Positions 47,492-59,590 of a stretch of 64,000 bases of DNA are shown one piece after another. The translations under genes and the position numbers were made by a program. The DNA lies in assembly GCA_027563935.2 (NCBI GenBank), contig CM050449.1, forward strand, positions 11,188,001-11,252,000, written 5' to 3'. Source of the stretch: Costus lasius (taxonomy: Eukaryota; Streptophyta; Magnoliopsida; Zingiberales; Costaceae). Position 1 is the first letter of the stretch. Each line of letters opens with the position of its first letter. A model generated the notes under the pieces. That model did not search any database. It saw only the letters and a list, made by a program, of their open reading frames with translations, and was not told the DNA's origin.

Positions 47492-50400
47492 TATACTACT
47501 CGTGTTGGGTTCGGATAATATAAGTTCAATACCCGTTGCCTGATATATATATATATATAACACTAATGATCTGATTATATAAAATAATAATTATTATAAT
47601 TATTTCTATTTATAGTTTAAAACACTCACGACCCACTATCCATTAACTCCTTATTCTCGAACTTATAATCCACTTCAAACTCCAAGATTCTAAATCTAAG
47701 AATTCTCTCCGTAACTTCTTCTCTTGTGGTTACATCTCCCTGTTATTGCTATCTCATTGCTGCTGTCATCACATTTGTTGTTGCTGCTACTACTGCTAAC
47801 TCTTTGTCGTCATCTCGCTACTTCTGCTGCTATCATCTTGCCTCTACCATCTCATTGTCGCTGCCACTGCCATCTTAGGGTTTTATTATTGAGTCAAGTA
47901 GCGGGTATCTATTAAACCAACTTGATATTTAGGTATCAGTGATAATTTTTGTTCGGTGGGTACTCAAATTTTATTTAGGCAACCTATTATGCAACAAATA
48001 ATTTTAATAGGATAGGTTAGTATGTATAGGGTTTGGATAGTTAATAGATGATTAAAATTTTAATAGAGTCAAGTTCGGTTGGGGATTTAGAAAAAAAGGT
48101 TGCGTAGATTACGGATATAGGTAAAGCAAAAAAGTGAGTACTCTATCTATTACCATTCATATCAAATATATGATTGATAGACATCTTACTTTGGTCATTT
48201 TATTAAAATTTATGAAATTATTTTTTATTTTTATTTAATTTTTTTAATTTTATGAAAGCTTGTGTGATGCCTCTGTTTAAAAGTGATTATCTTGTGGTTT
48301 ACAGGTGAAATGTTTAAATATAATGCGGTTTTAAGTTCTTGTTTTTATTTACAAGTTTGTATGTTTTTCCCCTTATTATTATTTTAAAAATTTAAAATTA
48401 TTATGCAATGATAATTTCAAAATTTTGACTTTATTTTTATAAAAATTATTTACTTTGAAGAGTAAAAGTAATCAATGTAATAATTGATTTTTTTACCTTA
48501 AAAAGTGCTTAAATGAAAATGAGCAGTTTGCGTCTCTTTCTTTGGATTTTTTTTCGTTTCATTTTTTATTTGTCCTACATTTGAACCGTCAAAATTTTCA
48601 AAGTGCATACGGATTATTCAATTTCTCCCTAGAATTATCATTTCCAATAAATTTAATAAATATTTTGATAACTTATATTATCTCTTTATTAATGTAAGAT
48701 TAACTATATTCTAATTTATTAAATAAATTTATAGTTTTTAGTAGTACTTTTAAAATTATATAATTTAAGATAATTATTACCAAAATATTCAACGAATAGT
48801 AAAACTAAAGAGAATGTCTTTATTCTTTTTGATCAAATGTGTCTTGCATAGTGATTTTAGCCAAAGAGGATCCATACTCAATGACAAGCTTTAGGTGATA
48901 TTCGATCTTGGTTCATCAACACTACTGTCGAAGAATGAGTTAGCATCATTTAGATTTTTTTACTCTTTCCTAGGACATTAGGAAGACTGATCCCACCTCA
49001 CTAAATAGGATGTTGGGGAACATAAAATTATACTAAATGGAGATCTTTTTCATGCCTATGCACAAGTATTTATGCGTAGATTTCTATGTGTGTGAATGCA
49101 CCTTGATTCGATCTATATTTATATCTACATCTACATCGAACAATCACTAAATAATAATAAATAAATAAATAAACAAAAATACAAGAACATACGGATTCTT
49201 GCTTTGTAAAAATTGATCCCGGCTTTACGTCCTCTGAAGGCAAATGCAAGATGACTTAGTTTTATAAGATTTATTTATCATATAACATATATAAAAAAAA
49301 TCAAGAAATACTAAAATCATTGCATATCAAAATTTGCATTACATTTGTAAATTATATTTGCATCATAAATTCTTTCAAATTTTATCAGAAAAATAAGAAA
49401 TTTGTTATTCACATCACAACTTCTCTAATGATGGAACTAACAACATACCATATCTTATTAATTATTTGAGATGTATGCTTATATATAAAAAAAAAAGGGA
49501 TTTTCAGCGAAGTAAAAAATTGTCAGCTCTGCTATTAGGTTTGAGGCAATCAAGTGTGATGACAATGGATAATAAATTAAACTTTATCCATATTAGAATT
49601 AACTAAAAAGCTTTGTGTAACTCTGGTTATTTGTTAAAGTTTGAATGTAAGCTAAACGCGTCTATGTTGAATTATATGTCTCTTCATAGTCTAGATGGAT
49701 CTTTTTCTTTCCAGGTCAGATACTCACTAGCTCTCCCACTGAGCTGCTGTTTTACAATGTTGCACACATTTCATTATTGTATTAATAAAAACCCATAGGA
49801 TTTTTGCATGCTATAATGAGCTTATCATTCTAGTTCTTATTTTCCATAAAGATTTTTGAATATAGCGGAATGCTGCTAGAAACTTGGTTTTTGGGGGCAG
49901 ATGGCCTTGCTCTGCTACACTGTGCAGCACCTAGAACCAGGATAGCTCAAAATGGTTAAATATCCGAGAGTCCACCATCCATTTAGGTTATACAGGTCAC
50001 CCATAATAGAACTTAGTTTAAAAGAAAAAAAAATGAAGGATGTATTAGTGATGCAATGCGAACCCTTCTCCCTTCATAGTTCAGTTATCAAGTGTAGGAA
50101 TCGCTGTGCATGAGCCACCGCTCGAAGCAGAGCAGGGCAGCCTGGAAGCTGATTTAACTAGTCATACATTACAAATACTTCCATAGGCAACGATGATATC
50201 TACAGTTCCACGGTAAAAAGAATTTAAGCGTCACTTGAACAAGGAGATTCATTAAAGGTACATGAATAACCAAAAAAAAAAGCTCACTGTAAAATCTACT
50301 AATTGCTCTGTGACATTGCAAGGGCAAAACTGGCTAGCTGATGTGCATTCCTTCTTCCTCAACCGAGAAGTGACTGAAGATGAGAAATCGGCTTCAAACT

Positions 50401-51914
50401 ATCCATCTGAAAATCAAGAAAATGCCAAAAAAAATTAGCATGATAATTGTCACTCTAAAATTTGACTACCAAGTCCAAATGCTGAGCAGATGCACAATTT
50501 CACTAGAGATGAGGACCTAAAATGACGGGAAATGATGCGTGCAAAGATCACGCCTCATATCACTCCCTTAAATTTTACGAAAAAGAAAACCGTTGCAACC
50601 CAACTTGCATCTACTTAATTGTCATTATAATTGTTTACCATCTCCGTCCTTTTGTGTGAGTTAAACAGCCTTATCTTCTGTGTGAGCTAATATCTAGTTT
50701 GTTCACATGGGCACTCAGCCACTCATTGTATATAAGCACGAAGATTGGAAACATTATAATGGCGATTAACTATTCAAGTTGTGTCGTAATAGTCTTTCAT
50801 TTGTATAATATGTAAGGGTAAGACAGGATGGATTTCAGGGCATGACCATTCACCTATAAATTTCTGACTGAAAATTGAATTAAAAAAGAAATCAAAAGAA
50901 GCATATTTGAACCAAGAATCAGTACTCACTATTAGATTTGGAAGCAATATGATGTCTACTAATTATTTATAACATCATGTAAGCTTAATAAACACAAAAA
51001 ATATATACAACAATCTTAAAGAGGTTGGACATATCAAGCGCTACAGGGATTCTTCAAGCTGACCTCCCAATGGGTAAGAGAAGCGTCCTGGCCGAGAGAG
51101 ACGAGAGGTCAGCCCTTGATGTGTTCCCCAGTTGACTATCAGTGAACTATAGACTAACCTTCTGTTATGTAGTTTAAATTGTGGGCTGAAAAATTACGTA
51201 ATTGCTACAAAGCTAAATTTTTAAAAATATAATTGCAAGAAAACAAGTTTAGTAACCTATCTGAAACACGAAACCTAGTTAATAACAAAGAAGGTAATTT
51301 ACCCTATCTTAAACAAAGACTAGAAACTTATTTGAATGAATGTAGGGAGCAAAATTTCCTTGGCGATTGATGTAGGTATTCTGATTGCTATAAAAAAATA
51401 ACTACATTTTGTTACCTCTAACAAGTAAAAATATAAGACAAATTAAATTAATCAGTTGCAAAATAACATTGTAATTTTGAATTTTAATAGTGAAAAGACG
51501 TTAACTACCATAAAGAGACTTTAGATTAATAGTGAATTTCTACAAGTATGCATACAACAAACTAAATCACGAATAGAAAAAAAAACATGGAGGGCTAAGC
51601 ATTATGGTTCCTTATCTAGCTTTATAAGCAATGATTAATTAGTATATAAAAGAAAATATAAGCTCATAATAAAACTACAAAAAAGCGATGCATGTTTATT
51701 TGCTTGAATCCTTCTCTACCATTGAGCTTTAGAAGTTCGAAGAACAGCAGAATAGTGAACATCTCTATTACTTCTAAGTTATAACCAAATTATTCTCGAC
51801 TTATTGATCCATCCACTGCTCGAGAATAAACAAACAAGAAGAACAAAGCCTTCAATAAAAAAAGAAGGTTGTTAATGTTTGGCACATACTTTTTGGATAT
51901 ACGCTGAAATCCTA
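47492..51914. other. AT-rich intergenic DNA, no gene seen
   Basis: More than 4 kb without a supported gene. There is a short TA run near 47545-47560 and very AT-rich DNA to about 49600. Near 50330-50410 a more GC-balanced stretch has an acceptor-like and a donor-like signal on the minus strand and could be a non-coding exon downstream of the OPI10-like gene, but nothing confirms it. Confidence 0.4.
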
Positions 51915-52481
51915 TCACAAGGAGAAGTTTTTGAGGTAGCTCGGGTCCCTCTTCGCCCGCTCTTGAAACTTCTTGAACCAGCGGTCGAGGATGTCTATGG
52001 GCACCACGAGGCGGCTGCCGTCGACCCCGCAGAAGGACTGCATGAAGTTGAAGAGGTTCTCCCCAACCTTGAGCGCGAGGCGCTCGGCCCTGCTCTCGGC
52101 GCCAGCGTCTGAGACGGCAGGCAGCGAGGCGAGATCCTCAACGGAGACGCCGATCTTGGCGGAGACAACAGCGGGGGGGAGGGGGGCTTCGGCAGCGGGA
52201 TCGGGCCAGGGGAGGGTGAGGTGGGCGGAGGGGCGGGCGGGATGGACGGCGCCGCAGAACAAAAAGGGGTGGCCGGGCGGCTGGGCGTAGACGGCGAGGC
52301 ATTTTCCGGGGGGTAGGGCCGCGGCCGCGGCAGGGAGTAGGAAGACGCAGAGGTGGGTGACGTCGCGGTAGGCGTCACCGACGAGGGAGGCCATGTCGAG
52401 CACCCAATGGAGGGGATCGATCTGGGTAAAGGCCGATGCGTCCATCGGGTAGCTCCGATCCGGAAACACAACCCCGAACAT
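51915..52481 (-). CDS. Hikeshi/OPI10-like protein
   Basis: Hikeshi-family proteins carry Hsp70 into the nucleus during heat stress in animals; plant relatives have a comparable proposed role, and yeast OPI10 affects inositol regulation. A single exon encodes 188 residues from ATG at 52481. Family blocks appear in order: MFGVVFPDRSYPMDASAFTQ, then HWVLDMASLVGDAYRDV, FLLP with LPPGKCLAVYAQPPG, FLFCGAVHPARPSA, LPWP, SAKIGVSVEDL, and the most conserved end, KVGENLFNFMQSFCGVDGS with a closing DRWFKKFQERAKRDPSYLK. Length is near the family's ~200. The 5' half is very GC-rich with a run of alanines and prolines. It is transcribed away from the BPC gene, with 1.9 kb between the two start codons. Confidence 0.95.
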   Translation of the reverse strand: MFGVVFPDRSYPMDASAFTQIDPLHWVLDMASLVGDAYRDVTHLCVFLLPAAAAALPPGKCLAVYAQPPGHPFLFCGAVHPARPSAHLTLPWPDPAAEAPLPPAVVSAKIGVSVEDLASLPAVSDAGAESRAERLALKVGENLFNFMQSFCGVDGSRLVVPIDILDRWFKKFQERAKRDPSYLKNFSL

Positions 52482-54384
52482 CTCCTCGCCTCTTCTTCCT
52501 TTGCTACTTGCGTTTCCTTCGTTTTTCGATTAGCTGTGCTGCAAAGGTAGTTCAATTAGAAGAAAGAAAGAGGGGAAAAGAAGCTTCTAGAACTACAGGT
52601 GAAGAGGATCTGGAAGCGCGGAGAAGAAATGATAGGCCTTGCCTGAGCAAGCTGACGTTGATCCTAAATATTATGAAATTTCCATTTCTCAAACTTTTTT
52701 TTGATTTTAATAAAAAAAAGTTGAAATTATGAAAATATCTCTCTCATACGTGGCTAGGCCCATGAAAATAAATTTTAATATTTTTATAGTTTAATCAAAA
52801 TAATATGCATTATTTAGATATATACGCCTAAAAGTTTTAGGCGGTGATACATTAATTTTATATTTATTATTATAATTACTTGCCATGTCTAAAATTAAGT
52901 ATGTTTTAACACCTGAATTATGAGTTAACTTAATATTTTAATTTAGTAGGCATAAAATCATACAATATTGTAAAGACTTATTTATTTGGGAGGAAAATTA
53001 GAAGAAAAAGAGAGAAAATAAGAAGAAAAGAAGTACACACTTGTTTACTTGAGTAGATAGATAATTTAGGAGGGAAAGTAAGAGAGAACTTTGGCATTAA
53101 TCTCTCCATTTGTTTTTCATCGGAATCGAGTAGAAAGCTAAATTTATACTAACTTCACACATCGCTTTTTCACTGCACCTGCCCGTCTTAGCTCACTACG
53201 AACATTCCTTGACTATTCTTCCTCAACGACATCGGGCAAAAAGTTAAATTTATGTGTTAACTTTATTAACTTCACATCTTGCTTTTTACTGCACTTGTTC
53301 GTCCTCACTCACTATGAGCATTCTTCGACTATTCGTCCTCGTCGTTGCTGCTTGAGCTCGCGCCATTGCTCGAGCTTGTCGCCATTGCTCATTCTTATTG
53401 TCGTTACTTGTTCTCATTGCCATTGCTCATATTTAATATTTAATTATTCTAAAAAATTAATAGTATATATATAATATAAATAAAAAATTAAAAATTAGAA
53501 TATACATATTACTCCTTCAAACTTTCTTACTTCAAAATAAACATAAAAAAAAATCTATAACAAATCTCATCCATTTTTTTTTTCTCTACACTTTTCATAT
53601 GTCAAAGTAAACACAGTATTAAAATACTTGGGGTAAATAGTGATATTATATAATAGACGTTTCACTAAAATATAAATGATTCCCAAAATTCAACTCCATA
53701 TGCATTAAATAATAGGCAATAGGTGAACACTCCTAAATAGAGGGCAGTGCTGTAGTTTTAAATAACTTATTATGTATGCATATATATAGCAAACAAATAT
53801 TCTATATTTGACATTTGCCCTTTCTCTCTCCACCGCCCCCAAAGAGAACCCTAGAGCGCCATCCCTCTCTTTCTCCAAGGTAATCGTTCGCTTTCTCCGC
53901 ATCTCTTAATTTTTTCCTATTGCATGCAAAAAAACTTAAAAACAAGAAACATTGAGCATCCTATTTTCTTCAATCCTTTTGGTTTCTGCTAATCTGGTTT
54001 ATTTTCCTGTATTTTCTATTTTCTTATTTTACCAATCCAATGATCTTCAATGGTTGCCCTAAAAGCTTCAATGTTTCGCACTCTATCAGGACTGCGGATT
54101 CTAGGTTTACATTGGTTGGCTTCCCTTTTTCGTATTTTGCAACCTCTTGCATTCTTCGGTGCGATTGCTGCTGCTAGGGTTTCGTCAAATATGGCTTCCT
54201 TTTGGTATTTTTGTCGGGTTTCTCATATTAGTCTCCTGCGCCTTTGATATTTGATCTTTTATGTTGAATTATTTTGTCAGGAACGACGAGGTGATCGCAA
54301 TGTGGTGCATTGGTTGATTGAAATCGGTGGGAAAGTTTGATCTTTTTTTTTTTTTTGGTTAACTTCACCGGGCGTAAGATTTGA
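52482..54384. other. Intergenic region between divergent OPI10-like and BPC genes
   Basis: Serves as promoter space for both genes. A TIR-like pair lies at 53042 and 53613 (listed separately). Near 53830-53880 a CT-rich leader ends CCAAG before GTAATC, and TTTTGTCAG before 54282 looks like the matching acceptor, so the BPC gene probably has a 5' leader intron of about 400 bases. Confidence 0.5.
53042..53613. repeat. Possible TIR element related to the 19.3-kb element
   Basis: The left end has TGTTTACTTGAG and the right end, reversed, TGTTTACTTTGAC, similar to the GTTTACTT core of the PIF-like element at 19343. The inside contains two diverged copies of a roughly 110-bp segment (GCTTTTTCACTGCAC and GCTTTTTACTGCAC). 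Exact ends and target duplications are not clear. Confidence 0.4.
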
Positions 54385-55245
54385 ATGGATGACGATGGGG
54401 GTTTAGGTATTCGGAATTGGGGCTATTATGAACAGCCGCTGAAAGGAAACTTGGGTCTGCACCTCATGTCCTCTGTGGCAGAGCGCGATACCAAGCCCTT
54501 GTTAACACATGGGGGATTCTTCCTTAGGGATTGTGGCGTCCCTGAGCCTTCGATACATACAGACATCATGAGAGACAGCTGGATCCACCACTGGCGAGAG
54601 AATGACAATAAGTTCCTTCACATGGTGCCACTGAATAACCATCACCACCTCCCTCATTTTGGTACCCTTCCTGATCCTCCCACAGCGCACACTGTGCAGA
54701 TGCTACAGCACCCTGAACCAGCCAAGGACAACAATTTCCCAGTGGTAGAGGAAACTGCTAATACAAATGTAAGCGAGGCTCCTTTAAAGAAGCGTTCACG
54801 GGGGCGTCCTCAGAAATCTCCCAAATCTCTGAAGCCAAAGAAGCCAAGGAAAGTTGCAAAACCGAGTGATGAAGCTGGAACCACTTCAATTTCGCAAAGG
54901 AAGCCTAGAAAGAAGAGTGAAGGAATGATCATTAATGGGGTTAACTTGGACATCTCTGGGATCCCAACACCAGTTTGCTCTTGTACTGGAAAACTGCAGC
55001 CATGTTATCGGTGGGGTGCTGGGGGCTGGCAGTCAGCATGCTGCACCACCAGCATTTCAATGTACCCCCTGCCAATGAACACCAAAAGGAGAGGGGCCCG
55101 CATTGCTGGAAGGAAGATGAGTCAGGGTGCATTTAGGAAGGTTTTGGAGAAGCTGACAGAAGAAGGGCATAACCTGTCTAATCCTATTGACTTGAAGCTT
55201 TTCTGGGCTAAGCATGGTACCAACAAGTTTGTAACAATCAGGTAA
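54385..55245 (+). CDS. BBR/BPC (basic pentacysteine) transcription factor, group I
   Basis: BPC proteins bind GA-rich repeats and recruit Polycomb and other chromatin factors in plants. One coding exon gives 286 residues. The N-terminus MDDDGGLGIRNWGYYE with KGNLGLHLMSS and ERDTKP matches group I (BPC1/2/3-like). Basic nuclear-signal regions lie at about 135-177 (KKRSRGRP, PKKPRK, RKPRKKSEG). The DNA-binding domain has the five defining cysteines at 198, 200, 207, 219 and 220 in PVCSCTG, CYRWGAGGWQSACC, followed by MYPLPMNTKRRGARIAGRKM, GAFRKVLEKL and a C-terminus FVTIR as in the family. ATG 54385 is preceded by a probable leader intron. No defects are seen. Confidence 0.96.
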   Translation: MDDDGGLGIRNWGYYEQPLKGNLGLHLMSSVAERDTKPLLTHGGFFLRDCGVPEPSIHTDIMRDSWIHHWRENDNKFLHMVPLNNHHHLPHFGTLPDPPTAHTVQMLQHPEPAKDNNFPVVEETANTNVSEAPLKKRSRGRPQKSPKSLKPKKPRKVAKPSDEAGTTSISQRKPRKKSEGMIINGVNLDISGIPTPVCSCTGKLQPCYRWGAGGWQSACCTTSISMYPLPMNTKRRGARIAGRKMSQGAFRKVLEKLTEEGHNLSNPIDLKLFWAKHGTNKFVTIR

Positions 55246-56404
55246 ACATGGAATACCAGCTGTCGTAGTTGAATTTAACATCTGCACTTGCCCTTGCTCA
55301 TTTTGTGTAGATAAATCTGTGCCCTGTGATGGTGCTTTGATAGGTTTTAGCAGTCTTCTTTAATCTTTATCAGATTATCCATGTATTTTGCAGTTTAGAT
55401 GCTCGATCATGTATTCCTTTTTTGAAGCTTGTATTATAAGGGAAAAGGTGCTGTTAACTCAGATGGTTGTTAATTTTTAACTGAGTATATGAAAAGTTCA
55501 TATTTTTGTTACTATATGTTAACATTTTTTGGAGGTTTTGTTGCTTCATGTGTTAAGTTGTTTCATTTGTGTGTGCCATGTTGAGCTTAGATTCTGCCAC
55601 TGCATTTCTATTGCTGTGGCAACCAAAGTATTTTGTGTTAGTTACATGTTTCTATATATGCATTTTCCACTTCTGTAATAAGCATTTTGTGTAACTTTTA
55701 TATTGCCATTGATGACTATTAATGTTGTTTATTATTTAAGCAAATTTTGTTATCTTTTCATACTGGAAAGATTGCATAAGATCATTTATTCTAGAGGCTA
55801 GTTCATTTTGAAAGAATTTTCATGGATGTTGCACGATTGTTCTCCATCAAAAAGACAGAAAAAATATGTTGTACTTAGGGTTGAAAATGCTATGCCAACC
55901 AAGAAAGTTAAAATTCTTTTTACCTTGTGAATTTGGAACACTAATGCTTTTATGGAAATGCTACAATTTAGGTCTTGTTGCCGAAAAGTAAACCTGTCAA
56001 GTATTATCCTAGTTTTTGCATGTGCATATTCATTAAAAACGAGCTCTTTGAGTGCCCTTGTTTACAAAGTTTAAGGGGAGCAGTTGCTGCTTCATTCTAA
56101 CTTCTTTTTTCTCTATTTTTTTTTTTTCAAATTTATCTGATCTTTTACACCAATCTTGATTTATGCTTGATGCCAATGCTGCTTAATCTTTTCCTGTAGC
56201 CCACCCAACTGTAGAACTGCTCGGAGAAACACGATATGTAAATGTAACGTAGTAGTGTAGAATCCACTGCCTTATTTTTGTTTTCATTCTTATTTAACGG
56301 CTAGTAATAGTTATAATCATCTCTACTCTGTATTGAAACTAAATCAATAACATATTTGTTTTTTCTTATATACCTTCCATTCTCCTTGTCTTTGGTACTC
56401 ACTT

Positions 56405-56831
56405 CTTGACATATGGTGGAAGAAATGAGGTCAGTCTACTATGGAGGATATCAGCCAAAAAAATATTAGTGTCTGCTGTCCAGCTTGTGTAAGGTCAAGA
56501 CCAGTTTAACATTTCATCTTCTTTTTTTTTATGATATCAACCTCTGCTGAACTTCAAATTATGGCTTGAGTTTGATCTTTCTGGCCTCCCCAATATGACA
56601 ACTTATTTGTATACAAATCTTGACTTGGTGGAAGAATTAGGTCAATCTACTATGGAGGATATCAGCCAAGAAATATTAGTGTCTGCTGTCCAGTTTGTGT
56701 AAGGTCAAAGACCAGTTTAACATTTCATCGTCTTTTTTTTTGTGATATCAAGTCCTCTGCTGAACTTCAAATTATGGCTTGAGTTTGATCTTTCTGGCCT
56801 CCCCAATATGACAACTTATTTGTATACAACC
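56405..56831. repeat. Tandem duplication, two copies of about 214 bp
   Basis: Copies begin CTTGACATATGGTGGAAG at 56405 and CTTGACTTGGTGGAAG at 56619 and stay nearly identical to the shared end ACTTATTTGTATACAA, with a few indels. Confidence 0.92.
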
Positions 56832-59280
56832 TTTTTTCATTTAAGAAAATCAGTGCCTAGTGACTATAATGCAATACCTGTAAATTTTGAGGATTAGAGG
56901 CTCAACGTCAAACCATGCAAGCTGCGCTGAATGAAACCATACAAGCTGCGCTGAATGTTCATTTTGTAAGATCTTAACTTATATTGTTTAATGGTGTTCA
57001 TATGTCATCTGTGATTGCCCGCATTTTATTTGCACCTTTATTGTACTTACCTGCCAAACCCGTTTGGAGAACTTGACCTTTAGGATCATCCTGCTACTCA
57101 TTTCATGTGCACTTAGTGTGGTATTTTGGCAAACGTGTAGTTCTTTTCTGGATCATCTGATCCTCGTTGGCTCTGAGAGATTATTTTTAAGTTATTCAGG
57201 TGAAATTCATGATGCTTGGGATGTTTTAACAATTTTTTCCCACTATTAATTCACGACTAATATTTTGGCACGCTTAAAATGAGTATCCTGGAGGATTCCC
57301 TCTTTTAGTTCAAGTCGGCAGTGATTAATATGAAATGTAAAGATCTGTGCCAAATTTCCTTTTTTTTTTTTTTTTTAAGAAATTAGATTACACATTCAAG
57401 CATGTCAAGGTTCCACTATATAACACATGTTTTTCTTTAGTTCCTTTTGGAGTTTTGTTGTCTTCCAAAAGTTTTATGAAATTCCATAAAATTATGTGGT
57501 TTTACATATATTATTTCTCAAATCACAAGAAATTTTTAAAAGATAATTCATTTAGCATTATTGTAGACTTGCTCCATTCTCATTGACTTGTCGAACATCT
57601 AGCAAGCGATTTTTTTTAAACAAAATACGTGGCAAGATGTTTGCGCATTCAACCAATTTAATAAATTAATGGTCTGATTAGTTAAAAATGATAGTTGCGA
57701 ATTACTAGTCCAACTATAAGAATATTCTCATATGATTTGTTAAATATATATAAAAATTAACTCTTTTTTATTTTTAAGCATTTTTATCTGTCAGATAGGT
57801 CCTTGCAAGCATACACATTTGGTTCAATGATTCTTTATATGGATCTTCAAATCAGAATAAAAGGTTGCAAAAGAGTTTCTTTATAAAGAATCTTAGTATT
57901 TACAGTACCCTAATTTTAATTCATGTGTGTACGTATCTTGATGGAGCATATAGTATATACTAGCATCTTTGATGGTATATGACTATATGAATCAGCAGCA
58001 TATGGAACTATCGGTAGTGTTTAGCTATATAATTAATATATATGAATATATAGAATGTAGTACATGGTTACACATTTCTGAAATTTTATCTCATTTTATC
58101 TCTCTTTAATATTTATGAACTTAAATAACTTAAAGATTACTATGATGTGGATAAAAAATAATCCTTGTTGCATGACTTTAGTTCTGTGTTACTTAATTTT
58201 GATTTAAATTTATGTATATTTTTCGTTTGATGGTGTCTATGATTATTTAATAAATTATAAGTTAAATCTTAAATAATATATTTAAACAAATTTTATAATA
58301 TTTCATACCCGTTTTGAAGATTCTTATAAATTTGTTGGATTTTTCTCTCTCTATATGTGTATATATATAGTATAATTTTGTGTGTTCTTTAACTTGAATC
58401 ACTGTTTTAAGGGTATGTTATGTAAAACGAAATTCATAATGAAAAAAATGAAAAGAACAATAAACCTTCCATCATAAATTTCGTTCCACATAATATAGCC
58501 TAAGGCTTTCAAGATAGCATAAATCTTAAACAGAACTGTGCGGCGCTCTGCTGTCTTTCCAATGGGCAAAAGGAATGTCATGTGCAGCGTCATAATAATC
58601 ACAGTTAGGCATGCATGAGGTTGATGGCTAGCTCGATGGTAGCAGAATAGACGCATGTGGAATTGCCATGATGCAGCTTCCCACTTTACATTCCCACAAA
58701 GCTGCTGCTGCTGCCCTAGGAGAACGAGAGAAAGCGCCTGCCTCCTCCACCCATCCCTACTTCTTGGGATCCTACAAAGTTCACAAACTCAGACTCTCAT
58801 TTAATCCCCAAGACAACATGTTACGCTCACTGTTCATCAATTTGGTTGTGCTTCCAAGAAAGCAGTACCTCTAGCCACATGCCGTGCACGAAGCATTGAA
58901 GAAATTAAGGATGTTTAGACTACAATTGTTTCCCTCCAACAGCAGCCATGATGATGATGGCGGTGATGTGCGAGCTCTTCTTTTGAGCACAAAGTGTTTG
59001 AGAAAATGTCGAGGAGAGGCTTTACACGCCCAAACTTCACTTCAAGGAGGTATAGCAGATGACTGTCGTGCACAAAGGAAATGCAATTGAACTTGAGGCC
59101 ATGTAGCTTAATAAAATTCAGTGGGATTAATTAAATTGAACCACTAGACTGTGTTTAGCACAATGCTTAGCTATCTTCTCCTGAACCTAATGTTTCTTTT
59201 ATACAGCTAATCTCAAAGTATACCGAAAAGGAATGGATTCTTGATGCAGTCAAAGATGACAGGCTCCTTCCACCAATCTA

Positions 59281-59590
59281 CTTTACAGAAAGGTGATCAG
59301 ATGAGCCAGGTAAGTTTCTTCTCTTTCCACATATATTTATTTGCATCTCCATGAAACCTGGATTCTCAAATCTGCTCTCAGTACAAAACCATACCTCACG
59401 TCTTAGTTTTGAACAGAAAGGGGAATGCCAAAAAAAAAAAAGAATCAATTGCAATATGGTCAAACATCACTGCTTGCAGTCTGCTGCTTTACAGAAAGGT
59501 AATGAGGGGACTGAAGAGCTTGTTGAGTTTCTTCTCTGTTCATAGATTTATTTTCTGTCTCCACTTTCCTCACGTCCAGAACAAAAAATA
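59281..59590. repeat. Diverged direct repeat, spacing about 206 bp
   Basis: CTTTACAGAAAGGTGAT at 59281 and CTTTACAGAAAGGTAAT at 59487 each lead, after about 30 bases, into AGTTTCTTCTCT and a TTTATTT...CTCCA stretch. The copies are clearly related but diverged. Confidence 0.6.

Noticed and set aside
51995..52555. 186-codon second minus-strand frame
   Set aside because: Out-of-frame shadow of the OPI10-like gene.
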